The notes under the pieces are model-generated. The model worked only from the letters and a program-made list of their open reading frames with translations, had not been told where the DNA came from and ran no database searches. The position numbers were made by a program, and so were the translations under genes. A stretch of 64,000 nucleotides of DNA from Gambelia wislizenii (taxonomy: Eukaryota > Chordata > Lepidosauria > Squamata > Crotaphytidae), in NCBI GenBank assembly GCA_030847615.1, contig JAUMIR010000001.1, positions 385,560,687 to 385,624,686 of the forward strand. The letters are read 5' to 3'. Shown in pieces: positions 53,817 to 64,000 of this stretch; within the stretch, counting starts at the first letter, position 1; each line of letters begins with the position of its first letter.

Positions 53817-54600
53817 TAAAAGTTACACTGCATCATATCATTCGATTTAATAAATCATATCATAACATTTCATTCCATTCAATCAGTCTCATATACCTAT
53901 ATCCTCCAAATTATAATCCACTTTATGTATTATTAAATGATAGCTATTTTCAGTCATAACATCCATTTATTTTCTGTAAGTTCTCAATTGTAAATATAGC
54001 TTCTCTTCACGTTTGACTTCCACATGATTACCAGTCTTCTCGGGTAGTCAAACTCACGTTGCATTAGAATTTGTATAAATGTTTAAAATGTAAATCCATA
54101 CTCCATATTGTCATACAAATAAAATTATATATGTAACTGTTTGAGCCCTTATTCATTAATCTAACTTCACTTTTTAGCAATCTGTCCTTTTGACCCTCTT
54201 CAATTATTATACAGTTACCAGACTGCTTCCATTCTCTCCTCTCCTCCACTCCATCCATCATTCCATCCCGTCCCTCCTAAAACCTCACTCAATCAGAAAT
54301 GTCCTCACAGAAAAGAGGCTGGATTATTGTGAGATTCGTGCAGGCGTAATTCATTCAAAAGCTTTTTTTCCCCTATCCCACCTACCACTCCATCCATCTC
54401 TTGCTCCCTTTCTCCCATCCCATGCATTCTAACCACATGTACCAGTTTCTCACACTCATAGCAACTTCACTGCTGCCCTGGCTGCCTTAGAAGCTCTTTT
54501 TTCTCTCCAGCTTTCTTCAATAAATCACCACCATTCAATATATATCCATCCACATATGCAAGAATCAATATATTTGAAGACAAGCTTTTGTTCATTTTTT
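53817..54600. other. Unassigned stretch
   Basis: AT-rich; no gene or repeat recognised. Confidence 0.4.
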
Positions 54601-54680
54601 GAAGTTGAAGGCTTTCATGGCAAGCATCCGTAGATTTTCCTTGAGTTTTTTCCCGGGCTGTGAGGCTGTGTTCTGGAATA

Positions 54681-54732
54681 GTTTCTTTCTGACGTTTCAC
54701 CTGCATCTGTAGCCGGCAGCCTCAGAAAATGG
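54681..54732 (-). ncRNA. Hammerhead-like motif, mutated
   Basis: Minus strand: TTCTGAGGC in place of CTGAGGA, stem GCC/GGT, GAAAC and GTCAGAA. Same layout as 15567-15618, but one core base (A to C) and one helix II pair are changed, so cleavage is unlikely. Confidence 0.5.
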
Positions 54733-54852
54733 TTGGGTAGGTGTGTGTGTGGAGTTTATATGCTGTGAACCCCTGTTGGGGAGAATATGTAAATTTGTGT
54801 AATTGAATGGTTAGTTTCTGGGTATACAAATGCAAGGCTTGTTAGTGTCTGT

Positions 54853-55497
54853 TTAGCTAATGGTTGGTTGATGGTCCATTATCTGCTGGGAATCCCCTTG
54901 TCCCTGGGTGGAATTCTTTTGTAAGTGTTGAGTTTTGATTCTATTGTATTTCAAAACTAGGAGCCAGATTTTGTTTACTTTGAAGGTTTCTTCTTTCCTG
55001 TTGAAGTTGTTCAGGTGTTTGTGGATTTCAGTAGCTTCTCTGTGCATTCTGACATGATAGTTGTTGGCCTGGTCTAGAATTTCTGTGTTTTCAAATAGCA
55101 TTTTGTGTCCAGGTTGGTTTGTAACATGTTTTGCTACTGCTGATTTTTCTGGCTGGCCCAGTCTGCAGTGTCTCTCATGTTCCTTGATTCGTGTCTGCAC
55201 ACTGCGTTTAGTGGTCCCTATGTAAACTTGTCCACCGCTGCATGGTATGCGGTAAACTCCTGCAGCTGTGAGGGGGTCTCTTTTGTCCTTCGCTGAGCGT
55301 AGCATTTCTTGGATTTTTTTGGTTGGTCTATAGATTGTTTGGAGGTTGTGTTTCCTCATCAGTTTCCCTATTCTGTCTGTGACTCCTTTAATGTATGGTA
55401 AAAATACCTTCCCTTTGGGTGGCTGTTTTTCTTCTTCATTCCTGTAGTTTTTTTCTGGGTGTGGCTGCTCTTGTGATGTCTGATCTGGAGTAACCAT
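54853..55497 (-). pseudogene. Penelope GIY-YIG endonuclease frame
   Basis: 214 open codons with no stop. Motifs of the Penelope endonuclease: TAAGVYRIPC (GIY-type box, about 77-86), VYIGTTKRSVQTRIKEHERH (YIG box at about 92-94, conserved Arg 103 and His 107), QPEKSAVAKH (catalytic Glu about 117) and HVRMHREATEIHKH. The upstream region (TDRIGKLMRKHNLQTIYRPT) is the RT-endonuclease linker. It looks like an intact endonuclease domain, but the reverse transcriptase is absent, so the element cannot move itself. Confidence 0.85.
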
Positions 55498-55690
55498 TAG
55501 CCTATACGACCCAGTTTAGGTGCCTCAGTTCATCCTCCAGGTAGTGGGGTTTGCAGATCCTTTTTGCATGGTCTACCAATGTTTTTATTGTGCTTCTTTT
55601 TTGTCCTGGGTGATGATTGGAGTTCTTGTGTAGGTATCTGTCTGTGGGGGGGGGGGTGTCTGTATACCTTGTGGCCTGTATACCTTGTGG

Positions 55691-55935
55691 CAGACTGGGC
55701 CAGCCAGAAAAATCAGCAGTAGCAGAACATGTGAAAAACCAACCTGGACACAAAATTACATAAATTTGCATATTCTCCCCAACAGGGGTTCACAGCATAT
55801 AAACTCCACACACACACCTACCCACCCATTCTCTGACGATTCCAGCCACAGATGCAGGCGAAAAGTCAGAAAGAAACTATTCCAGAACACAGCCTCACAA
55901 CCCGGAAAAAAAACCAAGGAAAATCTATTTTTGTT
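55691..55935 (+). mobile_element. Inverted partial copy of the Penelope end
   Basis: Plus-strand version of the C-terminal/terminal part: GACTGGGCCAGCCAGAAAAA, GAACATGTGAAAAACCAACC, then TCCCCAACAGGGGTTCACAG, CAGATGCAGGCGAAAAGTCA and ACTATTCCAGAACACAGCCT. It misses most of the endonuclease frame present in the minus copy. Head-to-head terminal copies are a known arrangement of Penelope elements. Confidence 0.75.
55827..55878 (+). ncRNA. Hammerhead-like motif, plus strand
   Basis: TTCT, CTGACGA (fits CUGANGA), TCC/GGC weak stem, then GAAAA in place of GAAAC, GTCAGAA. The change after GAAA removes the two-pair helix III. Confidence 0.45.
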
Positions 55936-56129
55936 CATTTTACTGGACATTTGTGTATATATAGTGTGTTACTTAGTTTTCACACACATTTGCAAGTGAT
56001 ATATAGTGTGCTATTTATATTTTTCAGTGGCCAAAATGCATATGCAAGCTAAAAATAAAAGACTGGGTTCTGCATTTTGACTATTTCCAGTTTTCAACAC
56101 TGCTTCCCCTTACCCGCCAAATGAGTGGG

Positions 56130-56580
56130 GGACACCTGTAATATATCTGAAGGACTATCTTGTCCTGTATAAATCTGCCCATATAGAATAAGATCAATTC
56201 TAGAAAGCCTGTTATATGTCTCACCAAGAGAGAGGTTAGAATGACTGAAACATAGATTAGAGCATTTATTCTGGCAGTGCTCCAAAGTGGCACTTCTTTG
56301 TTTAATCAGCCATCTTTTTTGTTCTTCTGGATCCTTGAATGGCTTTAACTGTAATTCTGCTCTCTGTTTTTAGAGTTTTTTTTCTCCTGTTTTTAATTAC
56401 GTTTATCATGGTATATCTTCATTCTTATATTGTTTTTCTATATAGTAAATGTATTACATTTATATTGTTTTAATGTGTATATTGTTTCAGGGGGCCATTT
56501 AATTTGTATATTGCTTCGATGGGCCAAAATCTGATGCCATAAACCACAAGGCAGCAGATTTAAAAATGTATAAATAAATA
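56130..56580 (+). mobile_element. LINE 3' end remnant (I/Vingi-like)
   Basis: A broken frame gives HRLEHLFWQCSKV, like the ETLEHxxxxC end of these LINEs, with a 3' UTR ending GATGGGCCAAAATCTGATGC and AATAAATAAA. Similar in layout to 31336-32128. Confidence 0.45.
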
Positions 56581-59160
56581 AAGTACATGGTCAAAATGAA
56601 CTGTTCAATCTACAACTGAAAATTAGGAATGGTCACAGTTATCACATCTGTGATAACTCCTGACCCTTGTCATGTATCTTGTAACAGATTATCCCCAATC
56701 CTTTTCATTAACAAAATGAAACCTTTATTACATTTAGCAGAATAAAATTATCTCAATTCAGCTCTTCTGAACACTGTCCTACTCTGCATCTATTATCACA
56801 CTTATCCTTTTCTCTCTCTCTCCTTCTTAGGGCTGCTGGTGAACTAGGAGAGAAATTAATTTTAAGGAACATAACATTCTGAAAACATTCCACCCCCTGC
56901 AAAAAAAAAAAAACCTATAAAAATCATCCCATAATATCAACATGTAAAAGAAAATATGCAATCGGCATCAGCAAAAAATCAATAAACCAGTTCAGTTTTA
57001 ATTCCCGAAAGTCTTTCCATCTGTTTCCTAAAGGTCATGGGATGAACATAGACAGGCATGTATCTTCCAGGAGATTTGACACAGCTGAAGTTTTAAAGAT
57101 AAAGGCGCTCGTTTTACCACAAAGGGACACTCCCCATAATAAGGGAATGCAGATTAGCTCTCTACCAGATCATCTCAAAAAACTGATTGTGTACAAATGT
57201 GCTTGCCAGTGTCATACAAGTTCTAGAGGGGAAACTGTACACATGTGCATACACAACTGTGCTAATTTCATTTTGATAGAAATTGTTTGTGGTCTTGAAC
57301 AATCAAGAGATATTACCCTTACTTTTTAATGATTACTGTCATTGTTATTTAAATGGTTGAGCATTTTGTATTGTTTTAGGAACACACACACACAGAGTTA
57401 AAATAAAAGGAAGCATCTATGTGTAAATCTGCATGGAAATTAGCTCAGAGTTTAGGGAAGGTGAAACGAAATTAAACAATTGCAGTTGGAAATACTGGTA
57501 TAAACAACATTATATTTTGTTCCCACACACAGGTATATAACCTTATCCCTATTGTACACTAGCTGATTCAGAGGATCTCAGAACAATACAGGCTGTTGAA
57601 TTTGTCCCCAGTGCTATTGTGTACACTGAACAGCTTAAGTAATTCAGCATATAAATATTAATGAAGTTTGTGACTTCTGGCCTGCAACATAAAGGTTAAT
57701 GGGTACATTTGCTGTTTTCCCATTTCTTGAATACTGTATAATCTGAAATCTGATCTGCATATGTACAACTTTTAGAAAGTCGGGAAAGCACTCTACTTAG
57801 CCCCTCTAATCCTTCAGCATTCCCATTAGGGTCAGAAGCAATTTGTGAAGTTGGGGTGGGGGGTGACTTCCTTAATTAGGTTTCAGTTTTTATTACATTA
57901 CCTTGTTCCATGTAGAATTTGGCATGCTAATCCACACTGCCTCTGATTCAGTACATTTTGTCATTTATTCCTCTTTGTAGAATAGATGGGGGAAAATAAT
58001 GCCACATGGCACACATGCACACCCTGGGGGAACCAAAAAGCTCCATCTAAATTGGCCAATGAATATGTACACCCATATTCAACTGTTAGAACTCTTCCAG
58101 CTTATTTCAAGAGTAAGCAACCTACTTCCCAATATCATTATCTATGGGACAGCCACAGTACCCATTATGCAAAAGATTTATAGTGGGGTCCCTGAATGTT
58201 TTAATCTTGATTTTTGGCCAGCAGAGAGAGATCCAAACTGAACTGCCTCAGTGGCACTGAAGTGAAGGGGAGGTTATCATTTTCACAGTATAGAAGATCT
58301 TACTTTTTCAAAGCAGGGTAAATAGCTGCTTCAGGAAAACAGGAGTGGATACTGGTTAACTGTCCTTCTTCCATGAACTATTATTCCAGTTTATTAGGGA
58401 GCAGAGGAGCTGATTCCCAAGTTAAAATTAGAACTGACGGAGACCCAGTCTTAAATTTCTCACATTTGGCCCTTTGAATGCTAGCGCCCTGATCATTTTA
58501 TGTTTTTGACTCCATTGACACAAAGGTTCTATTTAAATGTACAGATAATTTGGGGCTCTTTCAACCAACACTTTATCCAATCAGGGCCACCTAGTTTCAT
58601 GGGGCTTATGTGACCTGAGGCAGATATGTTGTCGGGGGCCCTTATGCTGGCTCATAAAAGGAACTACACAACATGGGGCTGTGGTTTGGTGGTGAACACA
58701 GTGGCGTAGCATGACTAGGATAGGAGCCAACCATATGCACAGGGCTTCAGGCAGGCAGCCTCTTGTTCTGCAGAGGTCTAGAGCAAACTGCCTTCCCATA
58801 GCTCTGTCTCCCTTATGTCTTATAAAATCAAATTCAAAAATCCAGAGAGTCATTGCATGCAGCTTTCCCCACTGTTACTACTATTCATTTGTTGCCTTAC
58901 ATAGGGGGTTGGAAATGCTGGATGTACAATACATGCATCATGTCACATACCTCTTCTACTAAACATTACTGGAGATATACAGGACAGAAAATAAATCAGT
59001 GGGACACAGATTAAAAAAAGAGAAAGAAATTTGTTATCTCAAGTAAATTAGTCCAAGGATGTGATATGGGTGAGATTTCACATGTATTGATATTGCAGCC
59101 AATGTCCACATAATCATGCAATTTCTATGCATAACAAAGTAAGTACCCCATGAAGCAAGA
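56581..59160. other. Unassigned intronic stretch
   Basis: No gene or named repeat in about 2.6 kb; a CAGTGGCGTAGCATGAC string at 58700 resembles a DNA-transposon end but has no partner that I found. Confidence 0.4.
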
Positions 59161-59325
59161 TGTATAAGTTGCCTTGGTTTGAGCAGTGGACAGAAATGCA
59201 GTTAAACTAGTGGGCCAGTTGCATCCATTCATTGAAATGTTTGATTTGGCCACAGTGACCCATGCCTTGGTTATGTCCCACTTAGACTACTGCAACACAC
59301 TCTACATGAAACCACCTTTGGAAGA

Positions 59326-60150
59326 TCATAGAACAAACTGGTTATAGAACCAAAGAGTTGAAAGAAATGACAAGGGCCATATTGTCCAAACCCCTGCCAT
59401 GCAGGAATACTCCCAACAGATGATCATCCAGCCTCCGGTTTAAAAACTCCAAAGAAGAAGACTCCATCATACCCTGAGACAGCAAATTCCACTGTCAAAC
59501 AGCTCTTTCCATCAAGAAGTTCTTCCAAAATTTAGGTGGAATCTCTTGCCTAGAAATTGTCCTGAATCCACTGCTTGGTGTCCTAGGACTTTTTCAGACA
59601 TGTAAAAAGTGCTGCGGAGGGCTCAGGAGAGGTATGTGCCTGTTTCGTGGCAGGGGGTCCTTTTCGGACGCCGCTATCCCTCTCGCGTTATCCTCCGTGT
59701 TCCTTCCGTGTTGCATGGAAGGAAAAGGCACCACTTTTTACTCACGGAAGTTCTTTGCATTTCTGCATTTCTGTCCACATGGAAGGAACACGGAGGGTAA
59801 CATGAGAGGGATGGCGGTGTCTGAAAAGGACCCCCTGCCACAAAACAGGTGTGTACCTCTCCCGAGCCCTCCACAGCACTTTTTACACATCTGAAAAAGT
59901 CCTTAGTCTCTAGAGCAGCAGGATACAAGCTTGCTCCATCCTCAGTACAACATCCCTTCACATTTTTAAACATCTCCAGGCCAAACATACCCAGCTCCCT
60001 AAGCCACTCTCATAGGGCATGGCTTCCAGACCTTTTACCAGCTTGGTCGCCCTCCTCTGGCAACGTTTCAGCTTATCAATATTTTTCTTGAATTGTGTAC
60101 CCCAGAACTGGACACAGTATTCCCAGGTGAGTTCTGACCAAAGCAGAATA
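59326..60150 (-). mobile_element. CR1 LINE 3' end, split by a MITE
   Basis: Left part GATCATAGAACAAACTGGTT... CCCCTGCCATGCAGGAATAC; right part from 59906 TCTAGAGCAGCAGGATACAA to ACTGGACACAGTATTCCCAG. Together they are the reverse complement of the CR1 C-terminus and tail. Confidence 0.87.
59586..59902. mobile_element. Foldback MITE, copy 3
   Basis: GGACTTTTTCAGACATGTAA at left, TTACACATCTGAAAAAGTCC at right, flanked by CTA and TTA (one mismatch). Inner arms GGAGGGCTCAGGAGAGGTAT / GTACCTCTCCCGAGCCCTCC and AGGGGGTCCTTTTCGGACGC / GTCTGAAAAGGACCCCCTGC pair. 317 bp, same family as 12261 and 32973. Confidence 0.75.
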
Positions 60151-60151
60151 G

Positions 60152-60358
60152 ACGACCTTTGAGCCCTGAAAAATAGCCTCCAAAATCAGGGGTCGTCTTA
60201 TACGCTGGATACACTTTGCTTCACCCCACCATCCGAACTCCTGCCTCTTCGCTCCATTTGTGAAGGGAGCGAAGAGGCAGGAGATCAGGTGGGAGGGTGA
60301 GGCAAAGTGTTTACCGATTCATTCGCCCCAGTCGTCTTATATGCCGGAATATACGGTA
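60152..60358. mobile_element. Partial CCGTATAT/GACGAC-family element
   Basis: Right end GTCGTCTTATATGCCGGAAT then ATACGGTA is intact; the left begins with GGGGTCGTCTTATACGCTGG, without its terminal bases. Holds the 46-bp hairpin CTGCCTCTTCGCTCC / GGAGCGAAGAGGCAG (60240-60282) also seen in 52447-53816. Confidence 0.65.
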
Positions 60359-61035
60359 TTTGCTTTTACACACAACTCAAAGTGCTACTTATGACCTATG
60401 AGGTCTTACATTGCTCAGGTCTAAGCATTTGAAAAATGGTCCCCTCCAAGTTTTGAAATCCTCTGAGGAAGGCTTTGTCACAGTCCCACCACCCTCACAG
60501 AGATATCTGGTAAGGAACCAGAGAGGGCCTTTTCAGTGGCTGTTCCTCCAACCTGTGAAACTCTAGGCTATTTATTTCATTTATTTATTTAATTTACATG
60601 CTGCTTTTCTCCCAGAGTGGGACCCAAGGTGGCTCACAAAAACGTCAATTAAAATACATATATAATTTACAAAGATTAAAATCATCACAATTTTAAAAAT
60701 TAGAATTATTCAAAATGTTAAAAAGTTGAAAAATAAAAACAAAAACACACCCCAGTTAAAAAAACCTACCCTGCCTCCATCTCTGTTCTCCTTCCAACAG
60801 CAATCAAAGCTTTTTACATTCAGACAGGCTTTGGGGGATGTTGTAACTCTTAACCCTCCTTGTATGTTTCTAAATGATTTGAAACTGTTCTAATTGCTTG
60901 GCTTTAATATGTTAGCCTCTTTAATTGTTTTTAAATTGTTCTTTAATGTCACAACTGTTTTGGTTTGAGATAAATTTTGTTTTAATTTATATTGTAAGCC
61001 AGTTAGCGTTCTACACTGAATAAATATAGTGCAAG

Positions 61036-61660
61036 TTGGTTGTATGCAACTGTGATCCTGCATATGTTAGGGCTTGAAATCTCATAATCCCTCAGCACTG
61101 ACTATGCTTGCTAGGGCTGATGGGAAATATAAGCCAAAAACATCTGAAGGGCCACAGGAGTACATTTGAACTAGTGGTGAGCTCTGCACCACCAGCCATA
61201 CTGTTCTGGAGCAGATTTTCAATAGACTCTCTGGAGCAGATTTTCAGGAGACTGCACTGACAGTGGGACAATATAATTCCTCTTTTCCATTAGCAGACAC
61301 CTTCTGGATTAGACGTCTTTCTGTAAACAGGAGGGCACAACAGGATTCAACCCTAACTATTTATTTTGCTGAAACTGAGCTGTGAAAATAGCATCCCAAT
61401 ATATGCACTGTGGCAAAACAACAAAGTGTGACATTCTTTGCACCTAAAGGATGTAAAATGTTTCCAAACACAGTAATTCTCTAGAAATGGAAGGATGGGA
61501 AAATCTCTTCTGGGGGGTGGGGGGGAATGCCACCTGTAAGTCAACATAATGAACCAGAATACTGGCAACAGAAGGTGATGTACATCAGGAGATAAGAACT
61601 ATAGAAAGCCAAAGTGTCACTGTTTCTTTTTAGAAAGCTGAAACGGTTTATGATGGTAAA
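61036..61660. other. Unassigned stretch with hAT-like fragment
   Basis: About 61080-61165 resembles the squamate hAT element (GCTAGGGCTGATGGGAAATA, ACATCTGAAGGGCCACAGGA). Otherwise no feature. Confidence 0.45.
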
Positions 61661-61663
61661 AAG

Positions 61664-61667
61664 TTAT

Positions 61668-61702
<35 letters not shown>

Positions 61703-61722
61703 CATACATGCACACACACAAA
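61664..61722. repeat. (CA)n / (TA)n microsatellite
   Basis: ACACACAC run at 61667-61690 followed by TATATATA and a second short CA run, ending at the Tigger-like element. Confidence 0.9.
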
Positions 61723-61724
61723 TA

Positions 61725-63471
61725 CAGTTTTCCCTCCATATTCACGGCTTTGATTTTCGTGGTTCTGTTTATTTGCGGAAGTTTCTTTCCCCTCCTCCTG
61801 GGAATGTGTGGCTTTCATTGGCCTTAGTTCCCTGCAGGAGAGGGGAGCCAAAGCTCACAGAAGCCACCGCTGCTAAGCCTCATTTTAAATGCACTAGCCT
61901 TGCCACCACCAAAGTGGGGGGCACCCAAGGCCCACACCAGCCACCAATGTCTCTGCTAAAAATCCAGGGACTGGGTGGCGAGGTAACCGGGTGGCAAGGT
62001 GAGTGAGTTTAAAACTAGGCTTCTTGGCAGCGATGCCCGGGCCTTGCCTGGCCCTCTGATTCCCCCCACTCCATGGAGGCTTAAAACGAAGCCATTTAGA
62101 AGGCAGCAGCAAGGCCCAGGCATCGCCACTGAGAAGCCTTGCTTTAAACACACTCCCCTCACCACATGGTCCCTGGAATTTCGGCAGCGGTGAGGCAACT
62201 GCATTTAAAGCGAAGCTTCCCGGCGATGCCTGGGCCTTGCCTGGTCCTCCAATTCCCTGCCCTCCATGGGGTGATTAAACCGAAGCTGTCTAGAAAGTGA
62301 TGGCAAGGCCCAGGCATCTCCGCTGAGAAGCCTCACTTTAAACGCACTCACCTCGCTGCCGCCGAAAATCCAGGGACCGGATAGCAAGGGGATTGCATTT
62401 AAAGTGACCCTTCTTGCCCACGGACCAGCGGCACTGTGGATCACCCCTTTCTTCTTCACCCATTGAGTTCAATCGGGTTGAGGAGGAACAAGGTTTGCTT
62501 TCCTCCTCAACCGGATTGAACTCCAAGGGATGCCCATGTTCAGCAGCTTGAAAGGGCACCCTGGGGTTCAGTCCAGTTAAGGAGGAACAAGGCTTGCCTT
62601 TCACTCCTCAAACGGATTGAACCCCAGGATGCCTTTTAAAGCTGCTGAAAGCAGGCATCCCTCAGAGTTCAATCTGGTTGAGGAGGAAAACAAGCCTTGT
62701 TCCTCCTCAACCAGACTGAACTCTGAGGGATGCCACTTTCAGCAGTTTTAAAAGGCACCCTGGGGTTTCAATCCATTTGAGGAGGGAAAGGCAAGCCTCA
62801 TTCCTCCTTAACTGGACTGAACCCCAGGGTGCCCTCTAAAGCTGCTGAACATGGGTGCCCCTTGGATTTCAATCTGGTTGAAGAGGAAAGCAAGCCTGGT
62901 TCCTCCTCTACCGGACTGAACTCAATGGGCGAAGAGGAAAGGGGGCAGAGAAGCAAAGTACCTTTGCCCCCTTTCCTCTCCACTGACCTGATCCATGGTG
63001 CTGCAGGCGAGAAGCCTCATTCTAAATGCACTCCCCTCACCACCCAGTCTCTGGATGTTTGGCAGCAGCAAAACAAGTGCATTTAAAGTGAGGCTTCTTG
63101 GCAGCGATGCCTGGGCCTCGCCACCGGCTTCGGTTTAATCCCTGAGAAGCCTCATTTCAAACGCACTCACCTCGCTGCCCCTACTGCTGCAAAAAATCCA
63201 GAGAGGTGGCAAGGTGAATGCGTTTAAAGCGAGGCTTCGCAGCGGCGAAGTTTAATCCCTGAGAAGCCTCATTTTAAATGCACTCAGGTCAACACCGCCA
63301 CCACTGCCTAAAATCTAGGGACGGGGGCCCGAGGCAAATGGCAACAGTGGCAGCTGGCCAGGGCCTCGGGAGCCCCCCCCCAACCTTGGGGGTGGTGTGG
63401 TATTCGCAGTTTTTTTTCAAATTCACGGGGGGCTTGTGCCCCTAACCCCTGCAAATATGGAGGGACAACTG
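61725..63471. mobile_element. Tigger-like non-autonomous element with hairpin array, copy 2
   Basis: Left CAGTTTTCCCTCCATATTCA, right GCAAATATGGAGGGACAACT then G, TA on both sides (61723-61724, 63472-63473). The right subterminal CCCCTAACCCC is shared with copy 1. The interior has two repeat types: units with AAGCCTCATTTTAAATGCACT and GCAGCGATGCCTGGGCCTTG (61870-62400 and 63000-63300), and five hairpins of the form TTCAATC-GGTTGAGGAGGAA / TTCCTCCTCAACC-GATTGAA (62466-62523, 62567-62628, 62666-62725, 62766-62826, 62868-62926). No transposase. Confidence 0.78.
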
Positions 63472-63473
63472 TA

Positions 63474-64000
63474 GAGTGGGATGGAATTAGACAAAATACA
63501 CTATAAGCAATGTGTCGGGCAAATTAATCAAAACATACTGCATGCTCAGTAATATATATCTGAATTTAACTGAAGGCACAATTATATAAATTTATAATGT
63601 ACACTATGCACAAATATTTAGGAAAAATAGCATTTATAAATATATAATAAACAAAACATAATTTGCTACATAATACAGTAAAATTTCCACTACCATTTAC
63701 TCCTGACAAAAATAAAATGTGTAATACTGCTTCTAAATAATATTCAAATCAAGCTTGAATGTACATTCACAATAAAATAATTTCAAATATGGAAATTAGC
63801 CACAAGAAATATCTGTCCTAAATCTCATTGCCAATCCCAAACAAACAAGACTTACTGATCAATTGCTGAATAAGCCAGCACTTACATAAATCTTATATTT
63901 TAAGCGGTCTTCTCAAGTTTGGACTAGTACTGGACTTCAGCCTGTCTCTCTGAAAAGACTAGGCAACCATTAGTAAGCAATATTGATATAGATTATATAT
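63474..64000. other. Unassigned AT-rich stretch
   Basis: No gene or element recognised to the end of the window. Confidence 0.4.

Larger units (their letters stand above)
54601..55690 (-). mobile_element. Penelope-like element, C-terminal half and terminal repeat
   Basis: On the minus strand: the tail of the reverse-transcriptase domain (55690-55502; TDRYLHKNSNHHPGQKRSTI, HAKRICKPHYLEDELRHLNW), the GIY-YIG ORF (55497-54853), then the noncoding end with the AACCCCTGTTGGGG-type palindrome (54770), the hammerhead-like motif and GAAAGCCTTCAACTTC. The catalytic RT palm is missing. An inverted partial copy follows at 55691-55935. Confidence 0.8.
59165..61035 (+). mobile_element. L2 LINE, nested by later insertions
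   Basis: Pieces: 59165-59325 (FDLATVTHALVMSHLDYCNT, LYMKPPLEDH), 60361-60565 (LRSSEEGFVTVPPP-type frame, YLVRNQRGPFQWLFLQP with breaks) and about 60790-61035 (LPTAIKAFYIQTGF-type frame, T-rich 3' UTR, ATTGTAAGCCAGTTAGCG). The gaps hold a CR1 with a MITE inside, a CCGTATAT-family element and a short L2-like tail in reverse (60571-60670). Confidence 0.7.

Overview
The window is from a squamate reptile genome (lizard or snake). The evidence is a tRNA-derived SINE with a BovB/RTE-type tail (Sauria SINE type), RTE-BovB, CR1 and L2 LINEs, Penelope-like elements and DIRS-type tyrosine-recombinase retrotransposons, together with one vertebrate protein-coding exon. The species cannot be named from the sequence.

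The only host coding sequence I can support is one 171-bp exon on the minus strand (19609-19779). It encodes part of the N-terminal laminin-G/thrombospondin-like (TSPN) domain of NELL1 and has good splice sites. The rest of the window then reads as NELL1 intron, since the adjacent coding exons were not found. Almost all other recognisable sequence is transposable elements.

Layout. 1-6 kb: endonuclease piece of a LINE, L2 pieces, a Penelope 3' part, and an L2 reverse-transcriptase fragment split by a solo LTR. 7-10 kb: L2 and two CR1 3' ends, one split by a SINE, then a foldback hairpin. 11-14 kb: LINE zinc-finger tail, a foldback MITE, and a non-autonomous DNA element carrying a copia-gag-like segment. 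15-18 kb: Penelope terminal repeat with a hammerhead-ribozyme-like motif, Sauria SINE, second LINE zinc-finger tail. 19.6 kb: the NELL1 exon. 20.7-26.75 kb: a DIRS-type retrotransposon on the minus strand with open gag, RT-RNase H and tyrosine recombinase frames behind a CpG-rich promoter-like leader. 27.2-34.5 kb: a decayed RTE-BovB LINE cut by at least five insertions (hairpin-array Tigger-like element, tyrosine-recombinase/SGNH retroelement fragment, unknown DNA, another LINE 3' end, and a Penelope element that itself holds a foldback MITE). 38-43.4 kb: SINE, CR1 tail, the 5' half of a CR1 (ORF1 esterase, ORF2 endonuclease), then an inverted decayed DIRS 3' end. 43.9-51 kb: two copies of an unrecognised self-complementary element, other MITEs and SINEs. 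52.4-53.8 kb: DNA element full of GC-rich hairpins. 54.6-56 kb: Penelope GIY-YIG segment with an inverted terminal copy. 59-61 kb: a multiply nested L2. 61.7-63.5 kb: a second hairpin-array Tigger-like element.

The elements do not form a pathway. The main features are the apparently open DIRS element, the hammerhead-like motifs in Penelope ends, the repeated plan of short DNA-transposon ends enclosing arrays of hairpins, and the nesting order, which gives relative ages.
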